Shown here one piece after another: positions 1 through 10,793 of a stretch of 64,000 nucleotides of DNA. A program made the translations under genes and the position numbers. Below the pieces are notes generated by a model. It made no database searches. It saw only the letters and a program-made list of their open reading frames with translations, and was not told the DNA's origin. Position 1 is the first letter of the stretch. Every line of letters starts with the position of its first letter. This DNA is from Rattus norvegicus (taxonomy: Eukaryota; Chordata; Mammalia; Rodentia; Muridae), in assembly GCF_036323735.1 (NCBI RefSeq), contig NC_086020.1, positions 123,514,710 to 123,578,709 on the forward strand, written 5' to 3'.

Positions 1-1
1 T

Positions 2-355
2 GTCAAAACACCAAACGCACAAAATAAAGAAAGAATATTAAAAGCAGTAAGGGAAAAAGGTCAAGTAACATATAAAGGGAGACCTATCAGAATCACACCA
101 GACTTCTCGCCAGAAACTATGAAGGCCAGAAGATCCTGGACTGATGTTATACAGACCCTAAGAGAACACAAATGCCAGCCCAGGTTACTGTATCCTGCAA
201 AACTCTCAATTAACATTGATGGAGAAACCAAGATATTCCATGACAAAACCAAATTTACACAATATCTTTCCACAAATCCAGCACTACAAAGGATAATAAA
301 TGGTAAAGCCCAACATAAGGAGGCAAGCTATACCCTAGAAGAAGCAAGAAACTAA
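2..355 (+). CDS. L1 ORF1p C-terminal part (partial)
   Basis: Reading frame 2 is open from the window edge to a TAA ending at 355, about 117 codons. ORF1p is the trimeric RNA-binding and nucleic-acid-chaperone protein that coats L1 RNA in the cytoplasmic ribonucleoprotein. The part seen holds the end of the RRM domain (REKGQVTYKG) and the C-terminal domain with the conserved ARRSW and YPAKL motifs. It matches residues 286-402 of the complete ORF1 at 34359-35567. The first Met of this stretch (119) is internal, so it should not be taken as the start; the true start lies upstream of the window. Confidence 0.95.
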   Translation, partial: VKTPNAQNKERILKAVREKGQVTYKGRPIRITPDFSPETMKARRSWTDVIQTLREHKCQPRLLYPAKLSINIDGETKIFHDKTKFTQYLSTNPALQRIINGKAQHKEASYTLEEARN

Positions 356-414
356 TCGTCTTGGCAACAAAACAAAGAGAATGAAAGCACACAAACATAA
401 CCTCACATCCAAAT

Positions 415-3400
415 ATGAATATAAAGGGAAGCAATAATCACTATTCCTTAATATCTCTCAATATCAATGGCCTCAACTCCCCAATAAAAAGACATAGATT
501 AACAAACTGGATACGCAACGAGGACCCTGCATTCTGCTGCCTACAGGAAACACACCTCAGAGACAAAGACAGACACTACCTCAGAGTGAAAGGCTGGAAA
601 ACAACTTTCCAAGCAAATGGTCAGAAGAAGCAAGCTGGAGTAGCCATTCTAATATCAAATAAAATCAATTTCCAACTAAAAGTCATCAAAAAAGATAAGG
701 AAGGACACTTCATATTCATCAAAGGAAAAATCCACCAAGATGAACTCTCAATCCTAAATATCTATGCCCCAAATACAAGGGCACCTACATACGTAAAAGA
801 AACCTTACTAAAGCTCAAAGCACACTTTGCACCTCACACAATAATAGTGGGAGATTTCAACACACCACTCTCATCAATGGACAGATCATGGAAACAGAAA
901 TTAAACAGTGATGTCGACAGACTAAGAGAAGTCATGAGCCAAATGGACTTAACGGATATTTATAGAACATTCTATCCTAAAGCAAAAGGATATACCTTCT
1001 TCTCAGCTCCTCATGGTACTTTCTCCAAAATTGACCATATAATTGGTCAAAAAACGGGCCTCAACAGGTACAGAAAGATAGAAATAATCCCATGCGTGCT
1101 ATCGGACCACCACGGCCTAAAACTGGTCTTCAATAACAATAAGGGAAGAATGCCCACATGTACGTGGAAATTGAACAATGCTCTACTCAATGATAACCTG
1201 GTCAAGGAAGAAATAAAGAAAGAAATTAAAAACTTTTTAGAATTTAATGAAAATGAAGATACAACATACCCAAACTTATGGGACACAATGAAAGCTGTGC
1301 TAAGAGGAAAACTCATAGCGCTGAGTGCCTGCAGAAAGAAACAGGAAAGAGCATATGTCAGCAGCTTGACAGCACACCTAAAAGCTCTAGAACAAAAAGA
1401 AGCAAATACACCCAGGAGGAGTAGAAGGCAGGAAATAATCAAACTCAGAGCTGAAATCAACCAAGTAGAAACAAAAAGGACCATAGAAAGAATCAACAGA
1501 ACCAAAAGTTGGTTCTTTGAGAAAATCAACAAGATAGATAAACCCTTAGCCAGACTAACCAGAGGACACAGAGAGTGCGTCCAAATTAACAAAATCAGAA
1601 ATGAAAAGGGAGACATAACTACAGATTCAGAGGAAATTCAAAAAATCATCAGATCTTACTATAAAAACCTATATTCAACAAAACTTGAAAATCTTCAGGA
1701 AATGGACAATTTCCTAGACAGATACCAGGTATCGAAGTTAAATCACGAACAGATAAACCAGTTAAACAACCCCATAACTCCTAAGGAAATAGAAGCAGTC
1801 ATTAAAGGTCTCCCAACCAAAAAGAGCCCAGGTCCAGACGGGTTTAGTGCAGAATTCTATCAAACCTTCATAGAAGACCTCATACCAATATTATCCAAAC
1901 TATTCCACAAAATTGAAACAGATGGAGCACTACCGAACTCCTTCTACGAAGCCACAATTACTCTTATACCTAAACCACACAAAGACACAACAAAGAAAGA
2001 GAACTTCAGACCAATTTCCCTTATGAATATCGATGCAAAAATACTCAATAAAATTCTGGCAAACCGAATTCAAGAGCACATTAAAACAATCATCCACCAT
2101 GATCAAGTAGTAGGCTTCATCCCAGGCATGCAGGGATGGTTTAACATACAGAAAACCATTAAGGTGATCCATTATATAAACAAACTGAAAGAACAGAACC
2201 ACATGATCATTTCATTAGATGCTGAGAAAGCATTTGACAAAATTCAACACCCCTTCATGATAAAAGTCCTGGAAAGAATAGGAATTCAAGGCCCATACCT
2301 AAACATAGTAAAAGCCATATACAGCAAACCAGTTGCTAACATTAAACTAAATGGAGAGAAACTTGAAGCAATCCCACTAAAATCAGGGACTAGACAAGGC
2401 TGCCCACTCTCTCCCTACTTATTCAATATAGTTCTTGAAGTTCTAGCCAGAGCAATCAGACAACAAAAGGAGATCAAGGGGATACAGATCGGAAAAGAAG
2501 AGGTCAAAATATCACTATTTGCAGATGACATGATAGTATATTTAAGTGATCCCAAAAGTTCCACCAGAGAACTACTAAAGCTGATAAACAACTTCAGCAA
2601 AGTGGCTGGGTATAAAATTAACTCAAATAAATCAGTTGCCTTCCTCTATACAAAAGAGAAACAAGCCGAGAAAGAAATTAGGGAAACGACACCCTTCATA
2701 ATAGACCCAAATAATATAAAGTACCTCGGTGTGACTTTAACCAAGCAAGTAAAAGATCTGTACAATAAGAACTTCAAGACACTGAGGAAAGAAATTGAAG
2801 AAGACCTCAGAAGATGGAAAGATCTCCCATGCTCATGGATTGGCAGGATTAATTTAGTAAAAATGGCCATTTTACCAAAAGCAATCTACAGATTCAATGC
2901 AATCCCCATCAAAATACCAATCCAATTCTTCAAAGAGTTAGACAGAACAATTTGCAAATTCATCTGGAATAACAAAAAACCCAGGATAGCTAAAGCTATC
3001 CTCAACAATAAAAGGACTTCAGGGGAAATCACTATCCCTGAACTCAAGCAGTATTACAGAGCAATAGTGATAAAAACTGCATGGTATTGGTACAGAGACA
3101 GACAGATAGACCAATGGAATAGAATTGAAGACCCAGAAATGAACCCACACACCTATGGTCACTTGATTTTTGACAAAGGAGCCAAAACCATCCAATGGAA
3201 AAACGATAGCATTTTCAGCAAATGGTGCTGGTTCAACTGGAGGGCAACATGTAGAAGAATGCAGATCGATCCATGCTTATCGCCCTGTACAAAGCTTAAG
3301 TCCAAGTGGATCAAGGACCTCCACATCAAACCAGACACACTCAAACTAATAGAAGAAAAACTAGGGAAGCATCTGGAACACATGGGCACTGGAAAAAATT

Positions 3401-4259
3401 TCCTGAACAAAACACCAATGGCTTATGCTCTAAGATCAAGAATCGACAAATGGGATCTCATAAAACTGCAAAGCTTCTGTAAGGCAAAGGACACTGTGGT
3501 TAGGACAAAACGGCAACCAACAGATTGGGAAAAGATCGTTACCAATCCTACAACAGATAGAGGCCTTATATCCAAAATATACAAAGAACTCAAGAAGTTA
3601 GACCGCAGGGAAACAAATAACCCTATTAAAAATGGGGTTCAGAGCTAAACAAAGAATTCACAGCTGAGGAATGCCGAATGGCTGAGAAACACCTAAAGAA
3701 ATGTTCAACATCTTTAGTCATAAGGGAAATGCAAATCAAAACAACCCTGAGATTTCACCTCACACCAGTGAGAATGGCTAAGATCAAAAACTCAGGTGAC
3801 AGCAGATGCTGGCGAGGATGTGGAGAAAGAGGAACACTCCTCCATTGTTGGTGGGATTGCAGACTGGTAAAACCATTCTGGAAATCAGTCTGGAGGTTCC
3901 TCAGAAAATTGGACATTGAACTGCCTGAGGATCCAGCTATACCTCTCTTGGGCGTATACCCAAAAGATGCCTCAACATAAAAGATGCCTCAATATAAAAG
4001 AGACATGTGCTCCACTATGTTCATCGCAGCCTTATTTATAATAGCCAGAAACTGGAAAGAACCCAGATGCCCTTCAACAGAGGAATGGATACAGAAAATG
4101 TGGTACATCTACACAATGGAATATTACTCAGCTATCAAAAACAACGAGTTTATGAAATTCGTAGGCAAATGGTTGGAACTGGAAAATATCATCCTGAGTG
4201 AGCTAACCCAATCACAGAAAGACATACATGGTATGCACTCATTGATAAGTGGCTATTAG
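415..4259 (+). pseudogene. L1 ORF2p (endonuclease-reverse transcriptase), frameshifted near the C-terminus
   Basis: ORF2p nicks target DNA and primes reverse transcription of L1 RNA there. Frame 1 is open for 1077 codons (415-3648). The APE-like endonuclease occupies about residues 1-240, with NINGLNS, QETHL, VGDFN and SDHHG motifs. The reverse transcriptase spans about 440-780, with a catalytic Asp near 602 (SLDAEKAFD), RQGCPLS near 660 and FADD near 702-705. An A-run at 3628-3632 has five A; the sister copy has six. This one-base loss ends the frame before the Cys-rich domain. That domain (CWRGCGERGTLLHCWWDC) continues in another frame at 3678-3980, stops at a net 15-bp insertion, then resumes at 3984-4259. 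Two extra residues relative to the sister copy are a His after KI in the endonuclease and a doubled Val in DQVVGF. Confidence 0.95.
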
Positions 4260-4968
4260 CCCAAATGCTTGAATTACCCTAGATCCCTAGAACAAAGGAA
4301 ACTCAAGACGGATGATCAAAATGTGAACGCTTCACTCCTTCTTTAAATGAGGAAAAAGAATACCCTTGGCTGGGAAGGGAGAGGCAAAGATTAAAACAGA
4401 GACTGAAGGAACACCCATTCAGAGCCTGCCCCACAGGTGGCCCATACATATACAGCCACCCAATTGGACAAGATGGATGAAGCAAAGAAGTGCAGACCGA
4501 CAGGAGCCGGATGTAGATCGCTCCTGAGAGACACAGCCAGAATACAGCAAATACAGAGGCGAATGCCAGCAGCAAACCACTGAACTGAGAATAGGTCCCC
4601 TGTTGAAGGAATCAGAGAAAGAACTGGAAGAGCTTGAAGGGGCTCGAGACCCCAAAAGTACAACAATGTCAAGCAACCAGAGCTTCCAGGGACTAAGCCA
4701 CTACCTAAAGACTATACATGGACTGACCCTGGACTCTGACCCCATAGGTAGCAATGAATATCCTAGTAAGAGCACCAGTGGAAGGGGAAGCCCTGGGTCC
4801 TGCTAAGACTGAACCCCCAGTGAACTAGACTATGGGGGGAGGGCGGCAATGGGGGGAGGGTTGGGAGGGGGACACCCATAAGGAAGGGGGAGGGGGAGGG
4901 GGATGTTTGCCCGGAAACCGGGAAAGGGAATAAAACTTGAAATGTATATAAGAAATACTCAAGTTAAT
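4260..4968 (+). other. L1 3' UTR with G-rich tract
   Basis: This is the 3' UTR of the plus-strand L1. It is shared with the copies ending at 19649, 21503 and 29766. Positions 4837-4905 are a polypurine stretch with many runs of three to six G, typical of rodent L1 3' UTRs and able in principle to form G-quadruplexes. AATAAA lies at 4929-4934. Short frames such as 4603-4806 recur in every copy but have no protein features. Confidence 0.9.
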
Positions 4969-4996
4969 AAAAAAAAAAAAAAAAAAAAAAAAAAAA

Positions 4997-6025
4997 GAAT
5001 ATGGACCTAGCACAGTCAGCAGAACAAGTGTTCAGGCTCATTTAAACTGTAGCATCTCTTTGTGTTTTTTTGTTTTTTTTGTTTTTTGTTGTTTTTTTTC
5101 CTTTTCTCCTCTGGGGCTAAAGCTTCAGTCACCTCCATTTCAAGTTGCAGGAGTTCACTTGTTAATGACAGCTGTAATTTACCCAGTCGTTTTTGTCCTT
5201 GCTGAGTCAAACGTTAGGTTCTTCTGCAATATACCCCTTTATGTAGTGTTCAGCCAGTTCTCACATGCAACCTAATGATGCCCTTTCCTAAGAGGGTGGA
5301 GACTTCTTCCAGGGTCATGGGAAAGGAGGTACTCTTTGAGTCAAGGCTCTGGGCAGCGACTCTGCTTCTGGTCCACCTATTTCATGTTGTGTCAAAGTTG
5401 TTTTCTCAGCTTTGTTTTATGTAAGAATTTATCATCAGTTAAATTTCAATAGTTAAGGTGGAGTTCTGTCTTGTGGTTCTTGTAACTTTAATCTCAAAGA
5501 TAACGATCTAATCACTAGTCACCTACAAAAGGTCTGTAGGGATGTTTCAGCTTGATCTTGACAGCCAGAGCCCTGGAATCTGAAAGATGATGTATAGACC
5601 CTGTACACAGACATTGTCCATCCTTTCTGGTGTACTGTTGTTACAGGATCAGTCATAACACATGAGGATTTCCCAGCCAATGATCATCAAGCATTAACTG
5701 GGCACCTACTTCGATAATATATAATAAATACTTTATAAAATAATCATTTTACCTTAATGATGGCCAGCAACTTAGGTAATGCTATTTTCCTTATGCGAAA
5801 AAAAAAAAAGATGGCTAAGTCTTAAAAACAAAACCAAACAAAATCCAAGTAATTGATTGATGAAGGCTGCTGAGCTTCTAGAGATCTACACACACAGGTC
5901 TTGGTGCACTCCAAGGGCTGTGTGTCGGCTCAAGGCTCACACTCCAGCTAGAAGCTCCTGATAGGTGAGGCAGGGAAATCCTAGGGGATGTGGAGAAAGT
6001 AAGGAGTCCCTCACCAGGTACCTTA
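4997..6025. other. Single-copy-looking DNA, no gene seen
   Basis: No recognised element or coding pattern. It contains a pyrimidine-rich run at 5061-5108 and an A-run near 5799-5810. Confidence 0.5.
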
Positions 6026-6431
6026 GCCATGGTTGCTCTCACCTTGATGAAATATGACCTAAAGATGCTTGGGGAGGAAAGGGCTTTTTTGGCTTAGATT
6101 CTCAAGTTGCATTCATTAAGAGAAGCCAAAGCAGCAACTCAAACTGGGGCAGGAACCTGGTGACAGGAACTGATACAAAGACCATGGAGGGGCTTACTGT
6201 CTTGCTCCTTATGTTTTATTCAACCTCCTTTCTTATTATAGCAACCAGAACCACCAGCCCAGGGAGGACACCACCCATAATGGGCTGGGCCCTTGCACAT
6301 CAATTGTTAATCAAGAAAATTCCTTATAGCTTTGCCTACAGCCAGTCTGATGGGGGCGTTTTCTCATTTTGGGTTCCCTCCTCTCAGGTGACTTTACTTT
6401 GCATCAAGATAACATAAAACTAGACAGCACA
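6026..6431 (+). mobile_element. Rodent LTR-like repeat, diverged
   Basis: The segment is colinear with the element at 42016-42416: shared stretches include GGGGAGGAAAGGG, ACCAGCCCAGGGA and ATAAAACTAGACAGCACA at the end. At 42016 the same family has TG...CA ends and a 5-bp target duplication, which points to an ERVL/MaLR-like solo LTR. This copy is more diverged and its 5' end is unclear. No coding capacity. Confidence 0.6.
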
Positions 6432-6559
6432 CCAGGAGTCAGTTGAAACGTCACCTAAGAGACAAGAATTCTAGCACGGTCAACAAAACTTGCCATGAAG
6501 TTTACCTATATGGAGATTAGATTCCTTTCACATAAGAACGTTTAAAATTACGATGAATT

Positions 6560-7046
6560 GGCTTGAGGTCTGAATAAATATGACCTTCTATTATGGTGTA
6601 TCCCTTTCTTGGATATATATCTGATTTTCTGGGACTCCTAAAAACAAGATGATAGACTTTTGTTATCCTAGACGTATCTTAACTTTCCACGAAACCCTTT
6701 TGAGATATGGTTTTACCTTATTTCTACAGTCCTGTTCAGTGTGCCACAGGGGCCACTGCATGAGTTCATGTGGGTTTCTTAGCTACTCTTTGAGTTATAA
6801 GCTCAGCATCCACTCGTACAATAGGTATGCTTATGGTGAAAGCTGTAAAGAGTTTCTCTTCAGAAACCCCAACCCGCCACGTTCAGGTGTGTTTCATCCT
6901 CCAGTACCTACCTCTCTTTTCTCTTAACCCTAGTGCTTAAGTCTGTGTTAAAATCTCTTCTTAATAAACTCCTACTCCACAATGAGTTGGCCCCACGGCT
7001 TCTGCAGGAAATCATGTCTTCTCAAACCAGTCTCGGTTTCAACACT
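6560..7046 (+). mobile_element. Possible LTR (weak)
   Basis: An AATAAA at 6964-6969 is followed by a T/C-rich stretch ending near ...TTTCAACA at about 7044, like the R-U5 end of an LTR. No target duplication was found and the left end is arbitrary. It could equally be unrelated single-copy DNA. Confidence 0.25.
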
Positions 7047-7153
7047 TCGCTAGAGTCTCAGGAATGACTGAAGCTAATTATGTTTATTTCAATCAAAGAA
7101 CACAGAGAAAAAAAAATTGCCCAGGCTAGTACTGGGAAAGGGTTGTCCAGAGG

Positions 7154-7287
7154 TGAAGCCTCACTGCAGTCCATGTGTGGTGTGTGTGTGTGTGTGTGAA
7201 GCCTCACTGTGTGTGTGTGGGTGAAGCCTCACTGCAGTCCATGTGTAGGGTGTGTGTGTGGGTGAAGCCTCACTGCAGTCCATGTGT

Positions 7288-7338
<51 letters not shown>
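7154..7338 (+). repeat. Minisatellite plus (GT)n
   Basis: A unit beginning GTGAAGCCTCACTGCAGTCC and ending in TG repeats occurs about four times (7154, 7197 shortened, 7221, 7262). The last unit expands into a pure (GT)n tract at 7290-7338. Reading frames over it (CVCV or THTH proteins) are by-products of the repeat. Confidence 0.9.
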
Positions 7339-7339
<1 letters not shown>

Positions 7340-7438
7340 GGCTCTGAGCACTGTTAATGTAGAAAATGTACCTGAGTGTCATCAAACAGATACTGGGATT
7401 CCATGATGCAGGCACCTTTGATTGACTCCTTGCCCAGT

Positions 7439-7842
7439 GTTAGAGCAGAGGCTCCAGCCCCTCCTTGTCACATGTGGAGCTAGCTCAAAGCCACACTAAT
7501 TAGTAATGAGAGACAGAGTTCTCTCATTAGCATGGCCAGCCCAACCCTTAAATTAGCATGAACTATTTTAAGGAGATTCAAACTGCCAGGTGGAGCCCAG
7601 GAAATAACTATCGGAATCAGTCCATCTCTGCTGGGATCCACAGATTGTGTTACTCGTTTTCTTACAGTTCATCTGGCATAGATAACACGGTGAGTCAACC
7701 CCTCACCTGGGCCCAGGCAGCAGCTGAAAGCTTGAGGCAGCCAGGTGCCTCTGCCTTCACTGTTTCTCCTGTATCACTCCACACGAAGGGAGGGGCAAAT
7801 CCTCAGAGTCACATGTTACCTTTGAAATCTGCCTTTCTGGAA

Positions 7843-7843
<1 letters not shown>
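7439..7843. other. No gene recognised
   Basis: AT-moderate sequence with no recognised repeat. A 124-codon frame (7558-7932) runs into the TG tract and lacks any domain pattern, so I do not treat it as a gene. Confidence 0.4.
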
Positions 7844-7899
<56 letters not shown>

Positions 7900-8067
7900 T
7901 GTGTGTTTGCTGGTGAGATGGTTCAGGGATAAAAGTGCTGTCGCTGTCACTAAGCCTGACAGCCTGAGTTTGATCTCTAGGACAAACAGGGAGGAAGGAG
8001 AGAACCAACTCTCTCTCTCTGTCTCTCTGTCTCTCTGTCTCTCTGTCTCTCTGTCTCTCTGTCTCTT

Positions 8068-8115
<48 letters not shown>

Positions 8116-8264
8116 ACTCTCATACACATGCATATAAACACACATGCACATGAGCATACACACATACATTACACATACATACATGCACACATGTGCATAC
8201 ATATAGACATTTATATATGCAATACACATAAGCAGATACATACACATATACACACTCAACATAT
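7844..8264 (+). repeat. TG tract, B3-like SINE piece, CT/CA compound microsatellite
   Basis: (TG)n at 7844-7906 is followed by a SINE-like segment at 7908-8008 (GCTGGTGAGATGGTTCAGGG box A-like region, GATCTCTAG box B-like region). Then comes a CT/CTGT tract at 8010-8090 and (CA)n at 8091-8117, trailing into CA/TA-rich sequence. It looks like a tRNA-derived SINE whose A/T-rich tail seeded microsatellites. Confidence 0.75.
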
Positions 8265-8688
8265 TTTTTAAAATGTTACTTTCTATATTTTTGCTCTGGT
8301 TTCTTAGTCAGAATAGGCCTCTATAACTAAAGGCAGGCTAACAAGAGGAAAAGAAGCAGAAGTGCATGAATGTGTGTTTTACACACACACATAAGAACCA
8401 GTGATATTCCTGACAATCCAAGAAACGGGTTCCATGAAGAACAGTAACTTCAGAGAGCAAAGACAACAGAAAAGGACCTTTGGTCTGTGGGGATCACAGT
8501 TTGTATAAAGGCAACATAGCAGACAAAAGCTATTCGGGTATCACCTCCAGGCCTATCAGGGTTGAGTGCTGTCCTCAGTCATTAACATTTGTCCTCCCTG
8601 GTCCTGATGCTGGGAATTGGGTGGGGACATAATCCATCTTTGCAGAGCACTGTGTGTAAGTGTGAATGCGTGCAAGCTGCATGCATGT
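8265..8688. other. No gene recognised
   Basis: Nothing recognisable beyond a short ACACAC run near 8381-8391. Confidence 0.4.
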
Positions 8689-8729
8689 GTGCGTGGGTGT
8701 ATAGGGGGGGAGAGAGAGAAAGAGATTGT

Positions 8730-8764
<35 letters not shown>
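8689..8764 (+). repeat. G-run, (GA) and (TG)n microsatellite
   Basis: A run of seven G at 8704-8710, a short GA run, then (TG)n to 8763. Confidence 0.9.
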
Positions 8765-8769
<5 letters not shown>

Positions 8770-8789
8770 TGCTCACACACATGCAGTGG

Positions 8790-10685
8790 GGTTGCAGGGG
8801 AGTGCAGGGGAGGAGAAAGCTTTTAGCATTGAGAAACCGTTTCAAACATACCAACCTCTGCATTTGGCAAAGCTGCGATAGTAAGTTAATTATTGATGCT
8901 AGTTAAGTGTCAGCTTAAAGCAGAAGCACATTTGCATTCTTTCCCCTCGCTACTGCCCCTCATTCCCATCTTTCTGACTCAAATACCAACAAAATGGACT
9001 CCAGGATGACTCAAAATGCGTGGCTCATTTTAAAGTACTGAATCTCACAAGAAGGAGTGAATGCCCGTTGAGATGATGTATTGCTTGGAAATGTTATGGC
9101 TCTAATATAATCACTACAGTAAACAGACAATTCTGAGTGGATTCCCAGACTTCAGAAAGCCACAGTTTTGAAGTCTGACTGGGTCCCAGTGATGTCACTT
9201 GTGACCTTGCACTTATGGCTGTTTCTCAGCACAGTGCTATGCTGTTATTAACTCTGTTCACTTTACAGTGAAAACCTGGATACACAGACTCTACCCTGGT
9301 GTTAGGAAATATTCCTCAGCTAGTATCTCCTCACACATACTGTTCTGGTGACATAGTTTAATCATTAGGACCATGCCAAAAATCTTTGCTACTTCACTTC
9401 ATAAGACACTGACCTTAGAAATGTATACTCTCTCAGCATAAAATTTTCTAAGCAAATAACAAAGGAAAAATAATCTGGTTACAAAATACTTTATCAATCC
9501 CCAAAATTGTTACTAATTGATATAGCCTTTAGATAATTCTACCAAAGCCATTAGAACATATTGACTGCCTTATGGAGTATGCAAGACAAAGTTCTAGAAA
9601 ACTAATTCGTATCGAACATTCAAAACTTGTAAAGGAACCCTCTTTCCTTGTCAGGAAGAGCTTGCTGAGTTTATTTATTTTTTAGTGTCTATCTTTTTTT
9701 TCTATAAATCCAAATATGCAAAGAAAAATTCTCCTTGGGATCATCAGCACATGATTGTGGGTAAAGGCAGACAATGACCAGAAGGAGATAAAAGGTTTCT
9801 CAACTGGGGACTTTAATCCTACAGAATTATTTAAAAGATTGCAATTAAAAGGCATAGCTGTGGCCTGAGCTTTCCTCAGAATCCAGCTCATCTTCATTTG
9901 AATTATCACAAGAAGGAAAAGAATTTCGTCTTAATCTTATTCTGCAGGAGTAGCCTCCAGTAAACTCTTATGAATTCTTGGGAAGAGGATGGAGCAGTTT
10001 TCGTTCTATGTTGATGAATAGAATCAAGACTTGGTGCAAGGACCACACCGTAAAACACACATGGTTGAGCATAAAAGGCATAGCACAAAAGACAATGGAT
10101 TCAGAACATGTGGCGATTTCTATTACAATAGGAAGCTAATTCATATCAAATATTCAAAATTCCAAACACTTTCTGAGCATTGCCCAAATCTACATAAGTG
10201 AAAACAAAGCTCCCCATCTGTGAGATAATTGAAACAAAGCCCCCCCTAATCATCTGTGAGGTAATCACAAAGTTGAAGGCCCCACCAGGGGCTGCCATGC
10301 TCCTTAGATGTTTCTGCCCTCTCACTGGTAAGATCAGCAAGGCTCCCAAATTCTGCTTCCAAGGCAAGATAAAATTTTCGTCACGTTCAGTGTGTCTAGA
10401 TGTTCATCAGACCGTGATAGCTCTGTTCCCGGGTGTTTCTGCGGTAGTGATTTTTCCCCCATTATTATTTTTAAAGAATACACATTCTGTAACCAGGGTC
10501 TCTTTGTGACCACTGGCTGCCAGGGCCAATTATAATTTAAATAGCCCAGGCAAAGAAAATTTAAATTTGAACTAGCAACTAGCTGTCAGCTACACAGAGA
10601 GCAACAAAGTCATCTGGGGTCCCAAGAAAGCACATTGGCATTCAGGCATAGCCGGTCAGAATGAAAACAGGCTGAATTTAAAATA

Positions 10686-10688
<3 letters not shown>
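8790..10688. other. Single-copy-looking DNA, no gene seen
   Basis: No open frame longer than about 103 codons and none with domain-like composition. No SINE, LTR or L1 recognised. Confidence 0.5.
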
Positions 10689-10743
<55 letters not shown>

Positions 10744-10793
10744 TGTGTGTGTGTGTCTGTGTGTGTGTCTGTGTGTGCGCGCGCGCGCGCGCG
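10689..10793 (+). repeat. (TG)n-(CTGTGTG)n-(CG)n alternating tract
   Basis: Pure TG repeat to about 10742, then TG interrupted by C, then GCGCGC... at 10776-10793. The alternating purine-pyrimidine tract, especially its GC end, is a classical Z-DNA-prone sequence. Confidence 0.95.

Larger units (their letters stand above)
1..4996 (+). mobile_element. Young rat-type L1, cut by the window edge
   Basis: LINE-1 in plus orientation. It contains the ORF1 C-terminal part, a 59-bp inter-ORF spacer (356-414), ORF2, a 3' UTR (4260-4968) with a G-rich polypurine tract, an AATAAA at 4929-4934, and a poly(A) tail at 4969-4996. The sequence is nearly identical to the full-length minus-strand copy at 29766-36502, which shows recent activity of one subfamily. 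The 5' end and 5' target-site duplication lie outside the window, so full length is likely but not proven. Confidence 0.97.

Noticed and set aside
1047..1616. 189-codon antisense frame, also open at 33101-33670 in the second L1
   Set aside because: It lies opposite conserved ORF2 codons. Its persistence follows from the near identity of the two young copies and the A-rich sense strand, and it shows no domain pattern.
7816..8262. 148-codon frame with Arg/Glu and Thr/His runs
   Set aside because: Produced by CT, CA and TG microsatellites.
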